A stretch of DNA of 64,000 nucleotides from Qipengyuania sphaerica. Lineage in GTDB: Bacteria; Pseudomonadota; Alphaproteobacteria; Sphingomonadales; Sphingomonadaceae. The notes below the pieces were generated by a model, which saw only the letters and a list, made by a program, of their open reading frames with translations, had not been told where the DNA came from and ran no database searches. This document shows, piece by piece, positions 35,864 through 43,989 of this stretch. The DNA lies in assembly GCF_019711595.1 (NCBI RefSeq), contig NZ_JAIGNR010000001.1:1178001-1242000 (forward strand), in the 5' to 3' direction. The stretch's first letter is position 1. Every line of letters starts with the position of its first letter. The position numbers and the translations under genes are program-made.

Positions 35864-37032
35864 GCGCGCCTGCTCTCGAGAAGCTCTGCGATCGCATTGG
35901 CCGCGCGCTCGGACGCGGGCGTGTCGCTGAGATCGAAGGTGTAATCGACCAGTTCCTGCTGCGCTTCGCGGTATTGCTCTCCGAGCGCACCGTAATGGTC
36001 GAGCATGGCGGTGAGCGAGGCCAGGTCGTGCAGGACCGGGCCCGCCTTCCAGAAGTGGTGCCACTCGTCATCCTCGGCTCGCGCATCCGAACGGGCATCG
36101 AGGAAAAAAGCGGGACGCGGGCGTACGAGGAATTCGTACACCTGGCTCGAAACATCGCCGATATAGGCATCGGCGGAGAGAGTGTAGGCCATGTCGAACA
36201 GGTGCGGGCCGTCGACATCGACCAGCACGTTGTCGGCCTCGATTGCTTCCTCGGGGACCTCGGGGCGGCGCCGAGCCTGTTTGTATTCGGGCGAAATGTG
36301 CGTTTCCTTGCGGAACAGCATGACATGGGGCGCGAAAATCAGGTTGAAGCGCTGGCCCTCCGGGCTCGCAAACCACCGCAACAGGTCTGGGCCGATATTG
36401 TACCAGCTGGAAAGGTGCGGATCGAAATGCGGATTGTAGAGGAAAGTCGGGCGGCCGTTGCCGAAGAAATCGGGTTTGGCATCGAGGTCCACCGTCTCGA
36501 ACTTGGGATAGCCGATAACCACCACCTTCTCGCGCGGTACTCCATGCTCGACCAGCTGGTCGACGACCTTGCGCCCGGCCACGAATGCGCGATCGAATTT
36601 CTTGTAATCCGGGTGGTAGGCCACGCTCCGGTCACCGGCACCGTGCGGGATCTTCGCGTAAAGCGGGGTCTTTTCCGGCGCGAGATGCTTCTTGGTTCGC
36701 AAGCACGTCCGCTCGGTCGACATGACCAGGTCAGCCTGTTCGAAAAGCTCAAGGTTCAGCCGCAGGCGCAAGAGGCGCGAAGCGGGCAGGATCCTGTCGG
36801 CAATCGAAGAAACCCACCGCGCCCATCGGGGCAAGGCAAGCTGGACGAAACGCAGGTTTCCGCAGGGCTCGTCACCGATGATGTCCAGAACCTGATTGCG
36901 GATGCGATCGGTCGCATAGCCGACCACGCAATCGATTTCCGGATGCAGGCGCGCGGTAGCTGCAGCCACTCCGGCAAGATGCGCCACCTGGTGCGGGGCA
37001 TCGTGATTGAACAGGAACAGCACGTTCGCCAT
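35860..37032 (-). CDS. CDP-glycerol glycerophosphotransferase-like protein
   Basis: A 390-aa protein. It lacks an obvious signal, has an N-terminal VLFLFNHDAPHQVAHL segment, IPHGAGDRS near 130, and YIGDVSSQVYEFLVRPRPAFFLD near 290-312. This matches the DxSS...F pattern of the TagF/glycerophosphotransferase superfamily that builds polyol-phosphate polymers. Such proteins occur in some Gram-negative capsules. The ATG at 37032 is chosen; longer frame starts from a TTG. The assignment is at superfamily level only. Confidence 0.68.
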   Translation of the reverse strand: MANVLFLFNHDAPHQVAHLAGVAAATARLHPEIDCVVGYATDRIRNQVLDIIGDEPCGNLRFVQLALPRWARWVSSIADRILPASRLLRLRLNLELFEQADLVMSTERTCLRTKKHLAPEKTPLYAKIPHGAGDRSVAYHPDYKKFDRAFVAGRKVVDQLVEHGVPREKVVVIGYPKFETVDLDAKPDFFGNGRPTFLYNPHFDPHLSSWYNIGPDLLRWFASPEGQRFNLIFAPHVMLFRKETHISPEYKQARRRPEVPEEAIEADNVLVDVDGPHLFDMAYTLSADAYIGDVSSQVYEFLVRPRPAFFLDARSDARAEDDEWHHFWKAGPVLHDLASLTAMLDHYGALGEQYREAQQELVDYTFDLSDTPASERAANAIAELLESRRA

Positions 37033-37119
37033 GGGGCAAGCCGTTAGGCGAGCGCGCCGGAAATGCAAAGCCGTTGCGGCGGCATTGCCCTAGCGCTTCT
37101 CATCGTCCAAAGGGCGCGG

Positions 37120-38454
37120 ATGGACGCCCCCGAAAGCGCGACACCGGCCCGCAAGTCCGGCTTCGCCAACATCCTGAGAAATCTCGCCTGGCTGCTCGGG
37201 GGCAAAGGTTTCGCAGCAGTGTGCAGCCTGGCCTATCTGGCGATCCTCGCCCGCTCGCTCGAACTCAAGGATTTCGGCCACTTTTCGCTGATCTTTGCCA
37301 CCGGGCAATTGCTCTGCGCGCTGGCCACGTTCGAGACATGGCAGACGGTCGTTCGCTTTGGTGCCGGACCGGTCCACAAGCGGAATTGGCGGGAGTTCGG
37401 CAATCTCGCATGGCTATGCGGGTCGCTCGACGTCTTCGGTGCCATCATCGGCTGCATCATCGCAGGCGTGGTTTATTACGGCTTCGGCGCCCTGCTCGAT
37501 CTTAACCCGCAATATGTCGACATGGCCTTTGCCTTCAACTGCGCCATGCTGTGGTCGCGCATGACCACGCCGACCGGAATCGTGCGCGTACTCGATCGTT
37601 TCGATGTCGGAACCTATGTCGAGGCGGTCATGCCGGCGGGGCGACTGCTCGCCGCCCTGTTCATCATGGCAATCGGGGCGACGGTCGGGCGGTTCCTATT
37701 CGCCTGGGCTTTCATAGACCTGCTGGTCGGCGCGCTTTACTGGTTTGCTGCGTGGAGGCTGGCGCCCGAGGCCCTGCATCGCGGGAATTTTCGCAACCCG
37801 ATCACTGCTCTTCGCGAGAACCGACCCTTGGGGCGCTTCTTTGCGATAACCTACGGGTCCTCCTCGCTCGACGCATTGACGCGGCAGGGTCCGCTCCTCG
37901 CCGTGGGCTATTTCCTCGGCACGAGTGCCGCAGGTCTTTACCGGCTTGCCGACCAGTTGGCGCTCGGCGTGGCGCGGGTCGCCAATATGATCGCGCGTGC
38001 CGCACTGCCAGAATTCGTCATGGCACAAGTGAGCGTCGAGGCGACCCAGTTCCGCACCATGGTCCGGCAGGTCACCGCGCTGGCGACAGTTGGCGGGATC
38101 GTCGTAGTGGCGCTTGCGCTGATGCTCGGCGATGAAATCATGCTTCTTATGGGCGGAGAGGAATTCATCCGCGCTGCTGACATCCTCGTTCCAGTTGCGG
38201 TTGCCGCATCGCTGGGTCTGGCGATGGTGGCCTTCGAGCCGATGCTCTATTCGACCAATCACGCCCAATACCCGCTGGTGATCCGCGCAATCGGGGCTGT
38301 CATGCTCGCGGCTGCGATTTACCTTGCCCAATCGGAGGGTGTCCTTGCGATCGCATGGACCGTGGCGGGGTGGGCCGCGCTGATCGCAATGCTGATGGGC
38401 TTCGCAACCTGGCGCGTGATGCGCAAGATCACCCGCAAGGATTTGGCTGCGTGA
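37120..38454 (+). CDS. Polysaccharide/lipid-linked oligosaccharide flippase, Wzx-like
   Basis: Integral membrane protein of 444 aa with roughly 12-14 hydrophobic segments in MOP/MATE-exporter style. The N-terminal FANILRNLAWLLGGKGFAA and the ARSLELKDFGHFSLI segment are typical of the O-antigen/polysaccharide exporter family. A start at 37120 has AAAGGG upstream; an earlier ATG at 37063 overlaps the divergent gene. It probably flips the lipid-linked glycan made by neighbouring enzymes. Confidence 0.85.
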   Translation: MDAPESATPARKSGFANILRNLAWLLGGKGFAAVCSLAYLAILARSLELKDFGHFSLIFATGQLLCALATFETWQTVVRFGAGPVHKRNWREFGNLAWLCGSLDVFGAIIGCIIAGVVYYGFGALLDLNPQYVDMAFAFNCAMLWSRMTTPTGIVRVLDRFDVGTYVEAVMPAGRLLAALFIMAIGATVGRFLFAWAFIDLLVGALYWFAAWRLAPEALHRGNFRNPITALRENRPLGRFFAITYGSSSLDALTRQGPLLAVGYFLGTSAAGLYRLADQLALGVARVANMIARAALPEFVMAQVSVEATQFRTMVRQVTALATVGGIVVVALALMLGDEIMLLMGGEEFIRAADILVPVAVAASLGLAMVAFEPMLYSTNHAQYPLVIRAIGAVMLAAAIYLAQSEGVLAIAWTVAGWAALIAMLMGFATWRVMRKITRKDLAA

Positions 38455-39230
38455 GCAAGCCCGCTGCGCTGGTTCTGGCAGGTACGCGCCCGGGCGGCGA
38501 TCCGTTTGCGCAGGAACTGGGCGTTGCCCACAAGGCGCTGATCGAACTTGAAGCCAGGACCTTGCTGGAACGGGTCATCACCTCATTGCGCCACGCGGGC
38601 ATCGAGCGGATTGCGGTCAGCTGCGACGAGGGCGAAGTGGCTAGAATCGCGCGCCGCGAGGGAGCCGAGGTGATTCAGCCCGGACGAGGACCGAGCGCGA
38701 GCGTTGCTGCTGCTTTCGACGCGCTTGGTGCGCCGATGCTCGTGACCACGAGCGACCACGCGCTCTTGCAGCCCGAATGGGTGCGCGAGATCGTGGAAGG
38801 CACCCGCGAGGATAGCGACATTGCGGTGATGCTGGCGGAACGGTCCAGGGTGGAGGAAGCCATGCCGGGATCCAAGCGCACCTATCTGCGATTTGCCGAT
38901 GGGCAATGGTCGGGCTGTAACCTCTTCTATTTGCGCACTCCCGACGCAAGGAAAGCGATCGAGACCTGGTCGATGGTCGAGGCCGATCGCAAGCGGCCTT
39001 GGCGGATTGCGGCACGTCTGGGGCTGGTCACATTGCTGTCGATGGTGCTGGGCCGGCTGACGCTTGCCGAAGGGCTCGCACGCCTGGGAAGGCGCATCGG
39101 GGTGCGGGCGCATCTCGTACCTGCAAGCAATGGCTTGGCCGCGGTGGATATCGACAAGAAAGCCGATCTGGAAGCAGTCGAGCGCCTTCTTGCGTCCCGA
39201 AACGAAGGGACTTTCCCTTCCGCCAATTGA
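38451..39230 (+). CDS. Nucleotidyltransferase, MobA-like NTP-transferase fold
   Basis: A 259-aa protein with the N-terminal PAALVLAGTRPGGDPF loop (modified LAGGxxxRxG), a downstream HKALIELEARTLLERVI segment and a metal-binding Asp in TTSDHALLQP near 100. The C-terminal third is a family-specific helical extension. The GTG start overlaps the flippase TGA (GTGA). It may make a CDP- or UDP-activated sugar or polyol for the locus; the base is not determinable. Confidence 0.78.
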   Translation: MSKPAALVLAGTRPGGDPFAQELGVAHKALIELEARTLLERVITSLRHAGIERIAVSCDEGEVARIARREGAEVIQPGRGPSASVAAAFDALGAPMLVTTSDHALLQPEWVREIVEGTREDSDIAVMLAERSRVEEAMPGSKRTYLRFADGQWSGCNLFYLRTPDARKAIETWSMVEADRKRPWRIAARLGLVTLLSMVLGRLTLAEGLARLGRRIGVRAHLVPASNGLAAVDIDKKADLEAVERLLASRNEGTFPSAN

Positions 39231-39268
39231 CGTTAAGGATATTCCCCGGGTCGCACCGGAGAGTGCCG

Positions 39269-39904
39269 ATGGGGATTAAGCGCTTTTACGATGCGCATGT
39301 CATGCCGCGCATGATCACGCTTGCGTGCGGGCAGAAGGGTATCGAGGAAAGGCGGCGCGAAGTCGTCCCGCTCGCCAAAGGCAAGGTCTTCGAACTCGGC
39401 TGCGGTGGTGGCCTGAACCAGAAGTTCTACGACAGCGACAAGGTCACGGCATTCGCCGGGATCGACCCGCACGCCAAGCTTCTCGATGGTGCGCGAGAAC
39501 GGGCGAAAGCCCGCGGATGGGAACACGATATCCGTGAAGGGGTAGGGGAGGCCATTCCTTTTCCGGACAGCAGTTTCGATACCGCTGTCTGCACCTACAC
39601 GCTGTGTTCGGTCGACGATCCTGCACAGGTGCTATCGGAACTGCGCCGCATCCTGAAACCGCGCGGCAAGCTGATTTTTCTCGAACATGGCAAGGCGCCC
39701 GATCCGGATGTGGCACGATGGCAGGAACGGATCGAGCCGGTATGGAAGCCGCTAGCGGGTGGCTGCCACCTGACGCGGCCGATCGGATCGTCGCTGCGCG
39801 GTGCCGGGTTCGAGGTCGAGCCCATGGGGCAGGCCTATCTGGACAAGGCGCCGAAATTCATGGGCTGGATGGAATGGGGCGTGGCCCGCAGGGCCGGAGT
39901 CTGA
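39269..39904 (+). CDS. Class I SAM-dependent methyltransferase
   Basis: A 211-aa methyltransferase in the UbiE/phosphatidylethanolamine N-methyltransferase-like group. Motif I VFELGCGGGLNQKFY is near residues 40-54; DPAQVLSELRRILKPRGKLIFLEHG near 115-140 is a common family motif. It ends a plus-strand run with the flippase and nucleotidyltransferase genes, 38 bases after the latter. It could methylate a lipid or quinone-type substrate. Confidence 0.85.
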   Translation: MGIKRFYDAHVMPRMITLACGQKGIEERRREVVPLAKGKVFELGCGGGLNQKFYDSDKVTAFAGIDPHAKLLDGARERAKARGWEHDIREGVGEAIPFPDSSFDTAVCTYTLCSVDDPAQVLSELRRILKPRGKLIFLEHGKAPDPDVARWQERIEPVWKPLAGGCHLTRPIGSSLRGAGFEVEPMGQAYLDKAPKFMGWMEWGVARRAGV

Positions 39905-39907
39905 ACT

Positions 39908-39948
39908 AACCACTCCCCGCCTGCCGAATGGCTGGGCGGGGAGGGGTT
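39908..39948. terminator. Bidirectional terminator between the methyltransferase and rne
   Basis: The 14-base arms 39908-39921 and 39935-39948 pair at 13 of 14 positions (core CTCCCCGCC/GGCGGGGAG) around a 13-base loop. It lies exactly between two convergent genes. Confidence 0.75.
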
Positions 39949-39954
39949 ATCAGG

Positions 39955-42627
39955 TTACTCGCCGAAGGTGCGCTGCCACCAGCCGCCACGCTTGGGTTTG
40001 GCGGTTTCGATGGTGCCGGCATTTTCTTCGGTCGGCTCATCCTCGGCAGAAGGGGCATCTTCGGGTGATGCTTCCTGCTCGGCCTTAGGAGCCTCGTCGG
40101 TCTTTTTCTTGCGCGTGCGCTTGGGCTTTTCAGCCGGAGCTTCGGCAGTTCCGGCTTCGGCTTCGACATCCGCCTTTTTCTTGCGGGTGCGCTTGGGCTT
40201 GGGCGCTGGTTCTGCGTCTTCCTTGACAGGCTCTGCTTCGGCCTTCTTCTTGCGCGTCCGCTTGGGCTTGGCTTCCGCTTCAGGCGCAGCCTCTTCGGCA
40301 GGAGCTTCCTCGGCCTTTTTCTTGCGCGTGCGCTTGGGCTTCGGCTTTTCTTCGGCGGCGGCTTCGGCTGTTTCCGGAGCATCTTCGGGACCAGCCACGA
40401 CGGCCATGTCATCGGCTACCTGTTCCGAAACCTCGGCGAGGTTCTCGGCATCCTCTTCGGTCACTTCGCCGGCGTTGCCCTTGCCGCGACCGCGACCGCC
40501 ACGGCGGCGTCCACCGCGACGGCGGCGCTTCTTGGGCCTGTCCTCACCGTCCTCCGAAGTTTCGGACTGGTCGTCCTCATCCTCGTCAGCTTCCTCATCC
40601 GAGCCGTTTTCGTCCTGCCCCTTGTTCTTGTTACGGCCGCGGCCACCACGGCGGCGGCGACGCTTCTTGCGCGGGCGGTCGTCGTCTTCCTCGTCTTCAT
40701 CCGAGACGTCGATTTCTTCGTCTTCGTCCTCTTCGTCGTCGACGAGGGCTTCGAACTTGGGCGCGTCCTTCGGCTTGGGGCCATGGCTCGAGACGCTCAT
40801 CTTCGCGCCTTCGTCTTCGCCCTCGGGCACGACTTCAACGGTCACGCCGTAGCGTTCCTCGATCTCAACCAGTTCGGCGCGCTTCTCGTTGAGGAGATAG
40901 ACGGCAGCCTCGGTGCTGGCGGCGAGACGGATCTTGGTGCCCTTGCCCTTGGCCGCTTCCTCTTCGATGAGGCGCAGCGCGGACAGGCCTGCCGAGCTGG
41001 CAGTGCGGACGAGGCCGGTGCCATCGCAGTGCGGACATTCGCGGGTGGTCGCCTCGAGCACTCCGGTGCGCAGGCGCTGGCGGCTCATTTCCATCAGGCC
41101 GAAGCTGGAGATGCGGCCCACCTGGATACGTGCGCGGTCGTTCTTGAGCGCATCCTTCATCGCGCGCTCGACCTTGCGGGTATTTGAATGGTGTTCCTGG
41201 TCGATGAAGTCGATCACGACGAGGCCGGCCATGTCGCGCAGGCGTAGCTGACGAGCGATTTCCTTGGCGGCTTCGAGATTGGTCGAAAGCGCCGTCTGCT
41301 CGATATTGTGCTCCTTGGTGGAGCGGCCCGAGTTGATGTCGATCGAAACCAGCGCCTCGGTCGGGTTGATCACGAGGTAGCCGCCCGATTTGAGCTGCAC
41401 CACCGGATCGTACATCGCCTTGAGCTGATCTTCTGCTCCGTAACGCTGGAACAGCGGCACGGGATCGGCATACTGCTTCACCCTGCGCGCGTGGCTAGGC
41501 ATGAGCATCTTCATGAAGGCCTTGGCCGACTTGTAGCCCTCGTCGCCTTCGACCACCACTTCTTCGATATCGCGGTTGTAGATGTCGCGGATCGCGCGCT
41601 TGATGAGGTCGCTATCCGAATGGATCAGCGCGGGCGCTGCGGAAGCCAGCGTTTTCTCGCGAATTTCGTCCCAGAGGCGGGCGAGATAGTCAAAGTCGCG
41701 CTTGATCTCGGTCTTGGTGCGGCTGAGCCCTGCAGTGCGAACGATCAGGCCCATGCTCTTGGGCAGGCTGAGATCGCCGACGATCTGCTTCAGGCGCTTG
41801 CGGTCGCTTGCCGAATTGATCTTGCGGCTGATACCGCCGCCGTGGCTGCTGTTCGGCATGAGCACGGTGTAGCGGCCGGCGAGGCTGAGATAGGTGGTGA
41901 GGGCAGCGCCCTTGTTGCCGCGCTCTTCCTTGACGACCTGTACCAGCAGCACCTGGCGGCGCTGGATGACGTCCTGGATCTTGTACTTGCGGCGCAGCGC
42001 CATGCGCTTGGCGCGAGCTTCGTCGACTTCCTTGGCACGGCTGCGGCCGCCCTTGCCCTGGCGACGGCCGCGACCACGGCCACGGCGGCCCTTGGGCTTT
42101 TCGTCGGCCTCGTCCTCTTCGTCCGAATCTTCGTCGTCTTCGTCTTCGTCGTCGCCGTCGAGATGGCCTTCCTCGATCGTGGCGACATCGTCCTTGTCGG
42201 AAGTATCGACTTCCTCAAGACCGTCTTCGGCGATTTCTTCAGCGAGGGCTTCGGCGCTTTCTTCCTCGGCGTCGTATTCGTCGCCGGGCAGTTCGCCGCG
42301 CTCTTCCTCTTCATTGCGCAGGCGCTGCTCTTCCTCGGCCACTTCGGCCTCGGCGGCGAGCAGCGCTTCGCGGTCTTCCTTGGGGATCTGGTAATAGTCG
42401 GGATGGATTTCGCTGAAGGCGAGGAAGCCGTGACGGTTGCCGCCGAAATCGACGAATGCCGCCTGAAGCGAAGGTTCTACCCTGGTTACCTTGGCGAGGT
42501 AGATATTGCCCTTGATCTGCCTTTTGTCGGCAGATTCGAAATCGAATTCCTCAATCCGGTTTCCCTTGAGCACCGCCACCCGCGTTTCTTCCGGGTGGCG
42601 CGCGTCGATGAGCATGCGCGTTGCCAT
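39955..42627 (-). CDS. rne: Ribonuclease E/G family endoribonuclease
   Basis: RNA decay and rRNA processing nuclease (890 aa). N-terminal half: S1 domain starting MATRMLIDARHPEET, interrupted by an acidic then Arg/Gly-rich insertion at about residues 90-205, then the DNase I-like catalytic region (LVVIDFIDQEHHSN, Asp of the Mg site) and the zinc-link CPHCDGTG near 528. The C-terminal half (about 600-890) is low complexity: acidic blocks alternating with Arg/Lys-rich blocks, including four KPKRTRKKK copies, typical of an intrinsically disordered scaffold. Minus-strand, single gene. Confidence 0.96.
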   Translation of the reverse strand: MATRMLIDARHPEETRVAVLKGNRIEEFDFESADKRQIKGNIYLAKVTRVEPSLQAAFVDFGGNRHGFLAFSEIHPDYYQIPKEDREALLAAEAEVAEEEQRLRNEEEERGELPGDEYDAEEESAEALAEEIAEDGLEEVDTSDKDDVATIEEGHLDGDDEDEDDEDSDEEDEADEKPKGRRGRGRGRRQGKGGRSRAKEVDEARAKRMALRRKYKIQDVIQRRQVLLVQVVKEERGNKGAALTTYLSLAGRYTVLMPNSSHGGGISRKINSASDRKRLKQIVGDLSLPKSMGLIVRTAGLSRTKTEIKRDFDYLARLWDEIREKTLASAAPALIHSDSDLIKRAIRDIYNRDIEEVVVEGDEGYKSAKAFMKMLMPSHARRVKQYADPVPLFQRYGAEDQLKAMYDPVVQLKSGGYLVINPTEALVSIDINSGRSTKEHNIEQTALSTNLEAAKEIARQLRLRDMAGLVVIDFIDQEHHSNTRKVERAMKDALKNDRARIQVGRISSFGLMEMSRQRLRTGVLEATTRECPHCDGTGLVRTASSAGLSALRLIEEEAAKGKGTKIRLAASTEAAVYLLNEKRAELVEIEERYGVTVEVVPEGEDEGAKMSVSSHGPKPKDAPKFEALVDDEEDEDEEIDVSDEDEEDDDRPRKKRRRRRGGRGRNKNKGQDENGSDEEADEDEDDQSETSEDGEDRPKKRRRRGGRRRGGRGRGKGNAGEVTEEDAENLAEVSEQVADDMAVVAGPEDAPETAEAAAEEKPKPKRTRKKKAEEAPAEEAAPEAEAKPKRTRKKKAEAEPVKEDAEPAPKPKRTRKKKADVEAEAGTAEAPAEKPKRTRKKKTDEAPKAEQEASPEDAPSAEDEPTEENAGTIETAKPKRGGWWQRTFGE
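40108..40341 (-). repeat. Four regularly spaced KPKRTRKKK-coding repeats in rne
   Basis: Near-identical 21-base units occur at 40108-40128, 40180-40200, 40249-40269 and 40321-40341. They begin 72, 69 and 72 bases apart and are all in frame on the minus strand. They encode basic blocks separated by Ala/Glu/Pro spacers. Confidence 0.85.
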
Positions 42628-43063
42628 TATATATTCTCCATGCGCGAGTGCGCGGGTCTTGCCCGCTGCTGCTTTCGCGCGTCATTGTAGGAAATCCGCT
42701 TTCCCCTGAAGGGTTTGCGGCATTCGTGAGCCGGCGCACTTTCTGCGAGAAGGGCCGGTGATTCGTGTCTGCTCGGGCTTCCTTGCGCAGCTTTAGCGCG
42801 GACCGTCCCGCCGTCGCCGCAAAGCGCATCTGCGCCTGCAACTTAAGGACCGGGAGGGAGTAGGAAGTGTCCTGCATCAACCTGTACGTTCAAGGCCACG
42901 GCCGGGATGGCGGCGGCGAGCCGGGGAAGGTGACCCTCTTCGTCGCGACTTGAACGCGCCGTTCGGAGGCACCGGTTCCCGGTAAGAGGTTCGCTAGCAC
43001 CGTGGGTTTCATGCCGCAACTATATTGCGCTTATCGTGCCTTAGCCCCTAACCACTTCATCGA
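42628..43063. promoter_or_regulatory. 436-base divergent gap between rne and the amidase gene
   Basis: The largest gap in the window. No tRNA or protein gene was recognised. GGAGAATATATA precedes the rne ATG on the minus strand, and TATATT is at 43021-43026. A long-range 8-bp complement CGTTCAAG/CTTGAACG (about 42889-42896 and 42951-42958) encloses a GC-rich stretch that folds further. The gap probably contains divergent promoters and a long rne 5' leader; RNase E leaders are autoregulatory in E. coli. Confidence 0.4.
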
Positions 43064-43927
43064 ATGACACGGCGTTTCCCGCTTCTTGCCCTGGTGCTTC
43101 TGCCACTGCTTATCGTGGGCGGGCTGGTACTGCTTGCGCGCGGCGTCGGGGTGATGGGGCCGGGCGCGGGCTACGTCATGCGTGTCGACCTGCCCCGCGA
43201 GGACGCGCCGGTTGCCCTGCCGAGCGTGGCAGGCGATTCTTCCCTGCCGTTGATCGTGATCGACCCCGGCCACGGCGGCTTCGATCCGGGCGCAACGGCG
43301 GGTGGCTACGTGGAAAAGCGCCTGGTTCTCGACCTCGCCCAAGCGCTCAAGGCGGAGATCGAGCGGCAGGGCATTGCGCGGGTCGCGCTCACCCGTGAAG
43401 ACGACACCTACCTGCTTCACAACGAACGCTACCGGATTGCGCAGCGGCTCGATGCCGACCTGTTTCTTTCCATCCACGCCGACAGCGCAGGCGACAGCGA
43501 GGAAGTCGCCGGAGCTAGCATCTACACGCTCTCCAACGAGGCTTCCAGTCGGGCGGCGGCGCTCTTTGCAGCGCGCGAAAACGCATCCGACACCATCGGC
43601 GGGGTCGACTTGTCGCAGGAAAGCGACGCGGTCAGCGATATCCTCGTCGAACTGTCGCAGCGCCGGACGCAGGAGCGTTCGGGAGAGTTTGCCGCACTGA
43701 TCGAGCGGCAAGGGGAGGGCATTATCCAGTTCCATCCTCAGCCGCGCCGTTCGGCCTGGCTGGCCGTGCTGCGTGCACCTGATATTCCTTCGGTCCTGTT
43801 CGAGAGCGGATTCATCTCGAACCAGGAGGATGCCCAGAGGCTTGCTTCGCCCGAGGGCCGGCAGCGTTTCGCCGAGATGATGGCGCGCGCGGTCCGTCTC
43901 TATTTCCTGCGCGAAGGCGATAGTTAG
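43064..43927 (+). CDS. N-acetylmuramoyl-L-alanine amidase
   Basis: Zinc amidase of the Amidase_3 (AmiC/CwlD) family, splitting the MurNAc-L-Ala bond; 287 aa. An N-terminal membrane anchor or signal (residues about 5-26) precedes the catalytic domain. Zinc-ligand motifs IDPGHGGFDPGA (near 65), KRLVLDLAQAL (Glu near 84) and LFLSIHADS (near 136) and the C-terminal SVLFESGFISN (Glu near 250) are intact. The stand-alone form lacks an AMIN domain. Confidence 0.94.
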   Translation: MTRRFPLLALVLLPLLIVGGLVLLARGVGVMGPGAGYVMRVDLPREDAPVALPSVAGDSSLPLIVIDPGHGGFDPGATAGGYVEKRLVLDLAQALKAEIERQGIARVALTREDDTYLLHNERYRIAQRLDADLFLSIHADSAGDSEEVAGASIYTLSNEASSRAAALFAARENASDTIGGVDLSQESDAVSDILVELSQRRTQERSGEFAALIERQGEGIIQFHPQPRRSAWLAVLRAPDIPSVLFESGFISNQEDAQRLASPEGRQRFAEMMARAVRLYFLREGDS

Positions 43928-43944
43928 GCAAGACGCGATTCTTG

Positions 43945-43962
43945 TTCTGGCGTTGTCCAGAA
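43945..43962 (+). terminator. Small hairpin between amidase and PBP1A genes
   Basis: TTCTGG (43945-43950) and CCAGAA (43957-43962) form a 6-bp stem with a 6-base loop. There is no T-run. It could also be a protein-binding palindrome. Confidence 0.25.
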
Positions 43963-43989
43963 TGCGCGTGCTAGAGGCCCGACCCTCTT

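Noticed and set aside
36000-37047. Plus-strand frame opposite the glycerophosphotransferase-like gene
   Set aside because: It is antisense to a coupled minus-strand gene pair and has no domain support.
41308-42690. Plus-strand frame opposite rne, Leu/Ala/Phe rich
   Set aside because: It arises from the acidic and Arg-rich codons of RNase E read on the opposite strand.
42551-42880. Possible short protein just upstream of rne on the minus strand
   Set aside because: It runs into the rne coding start in another frame, has no ribosome-binding site, and has odd composition; the region is more likely a leader.
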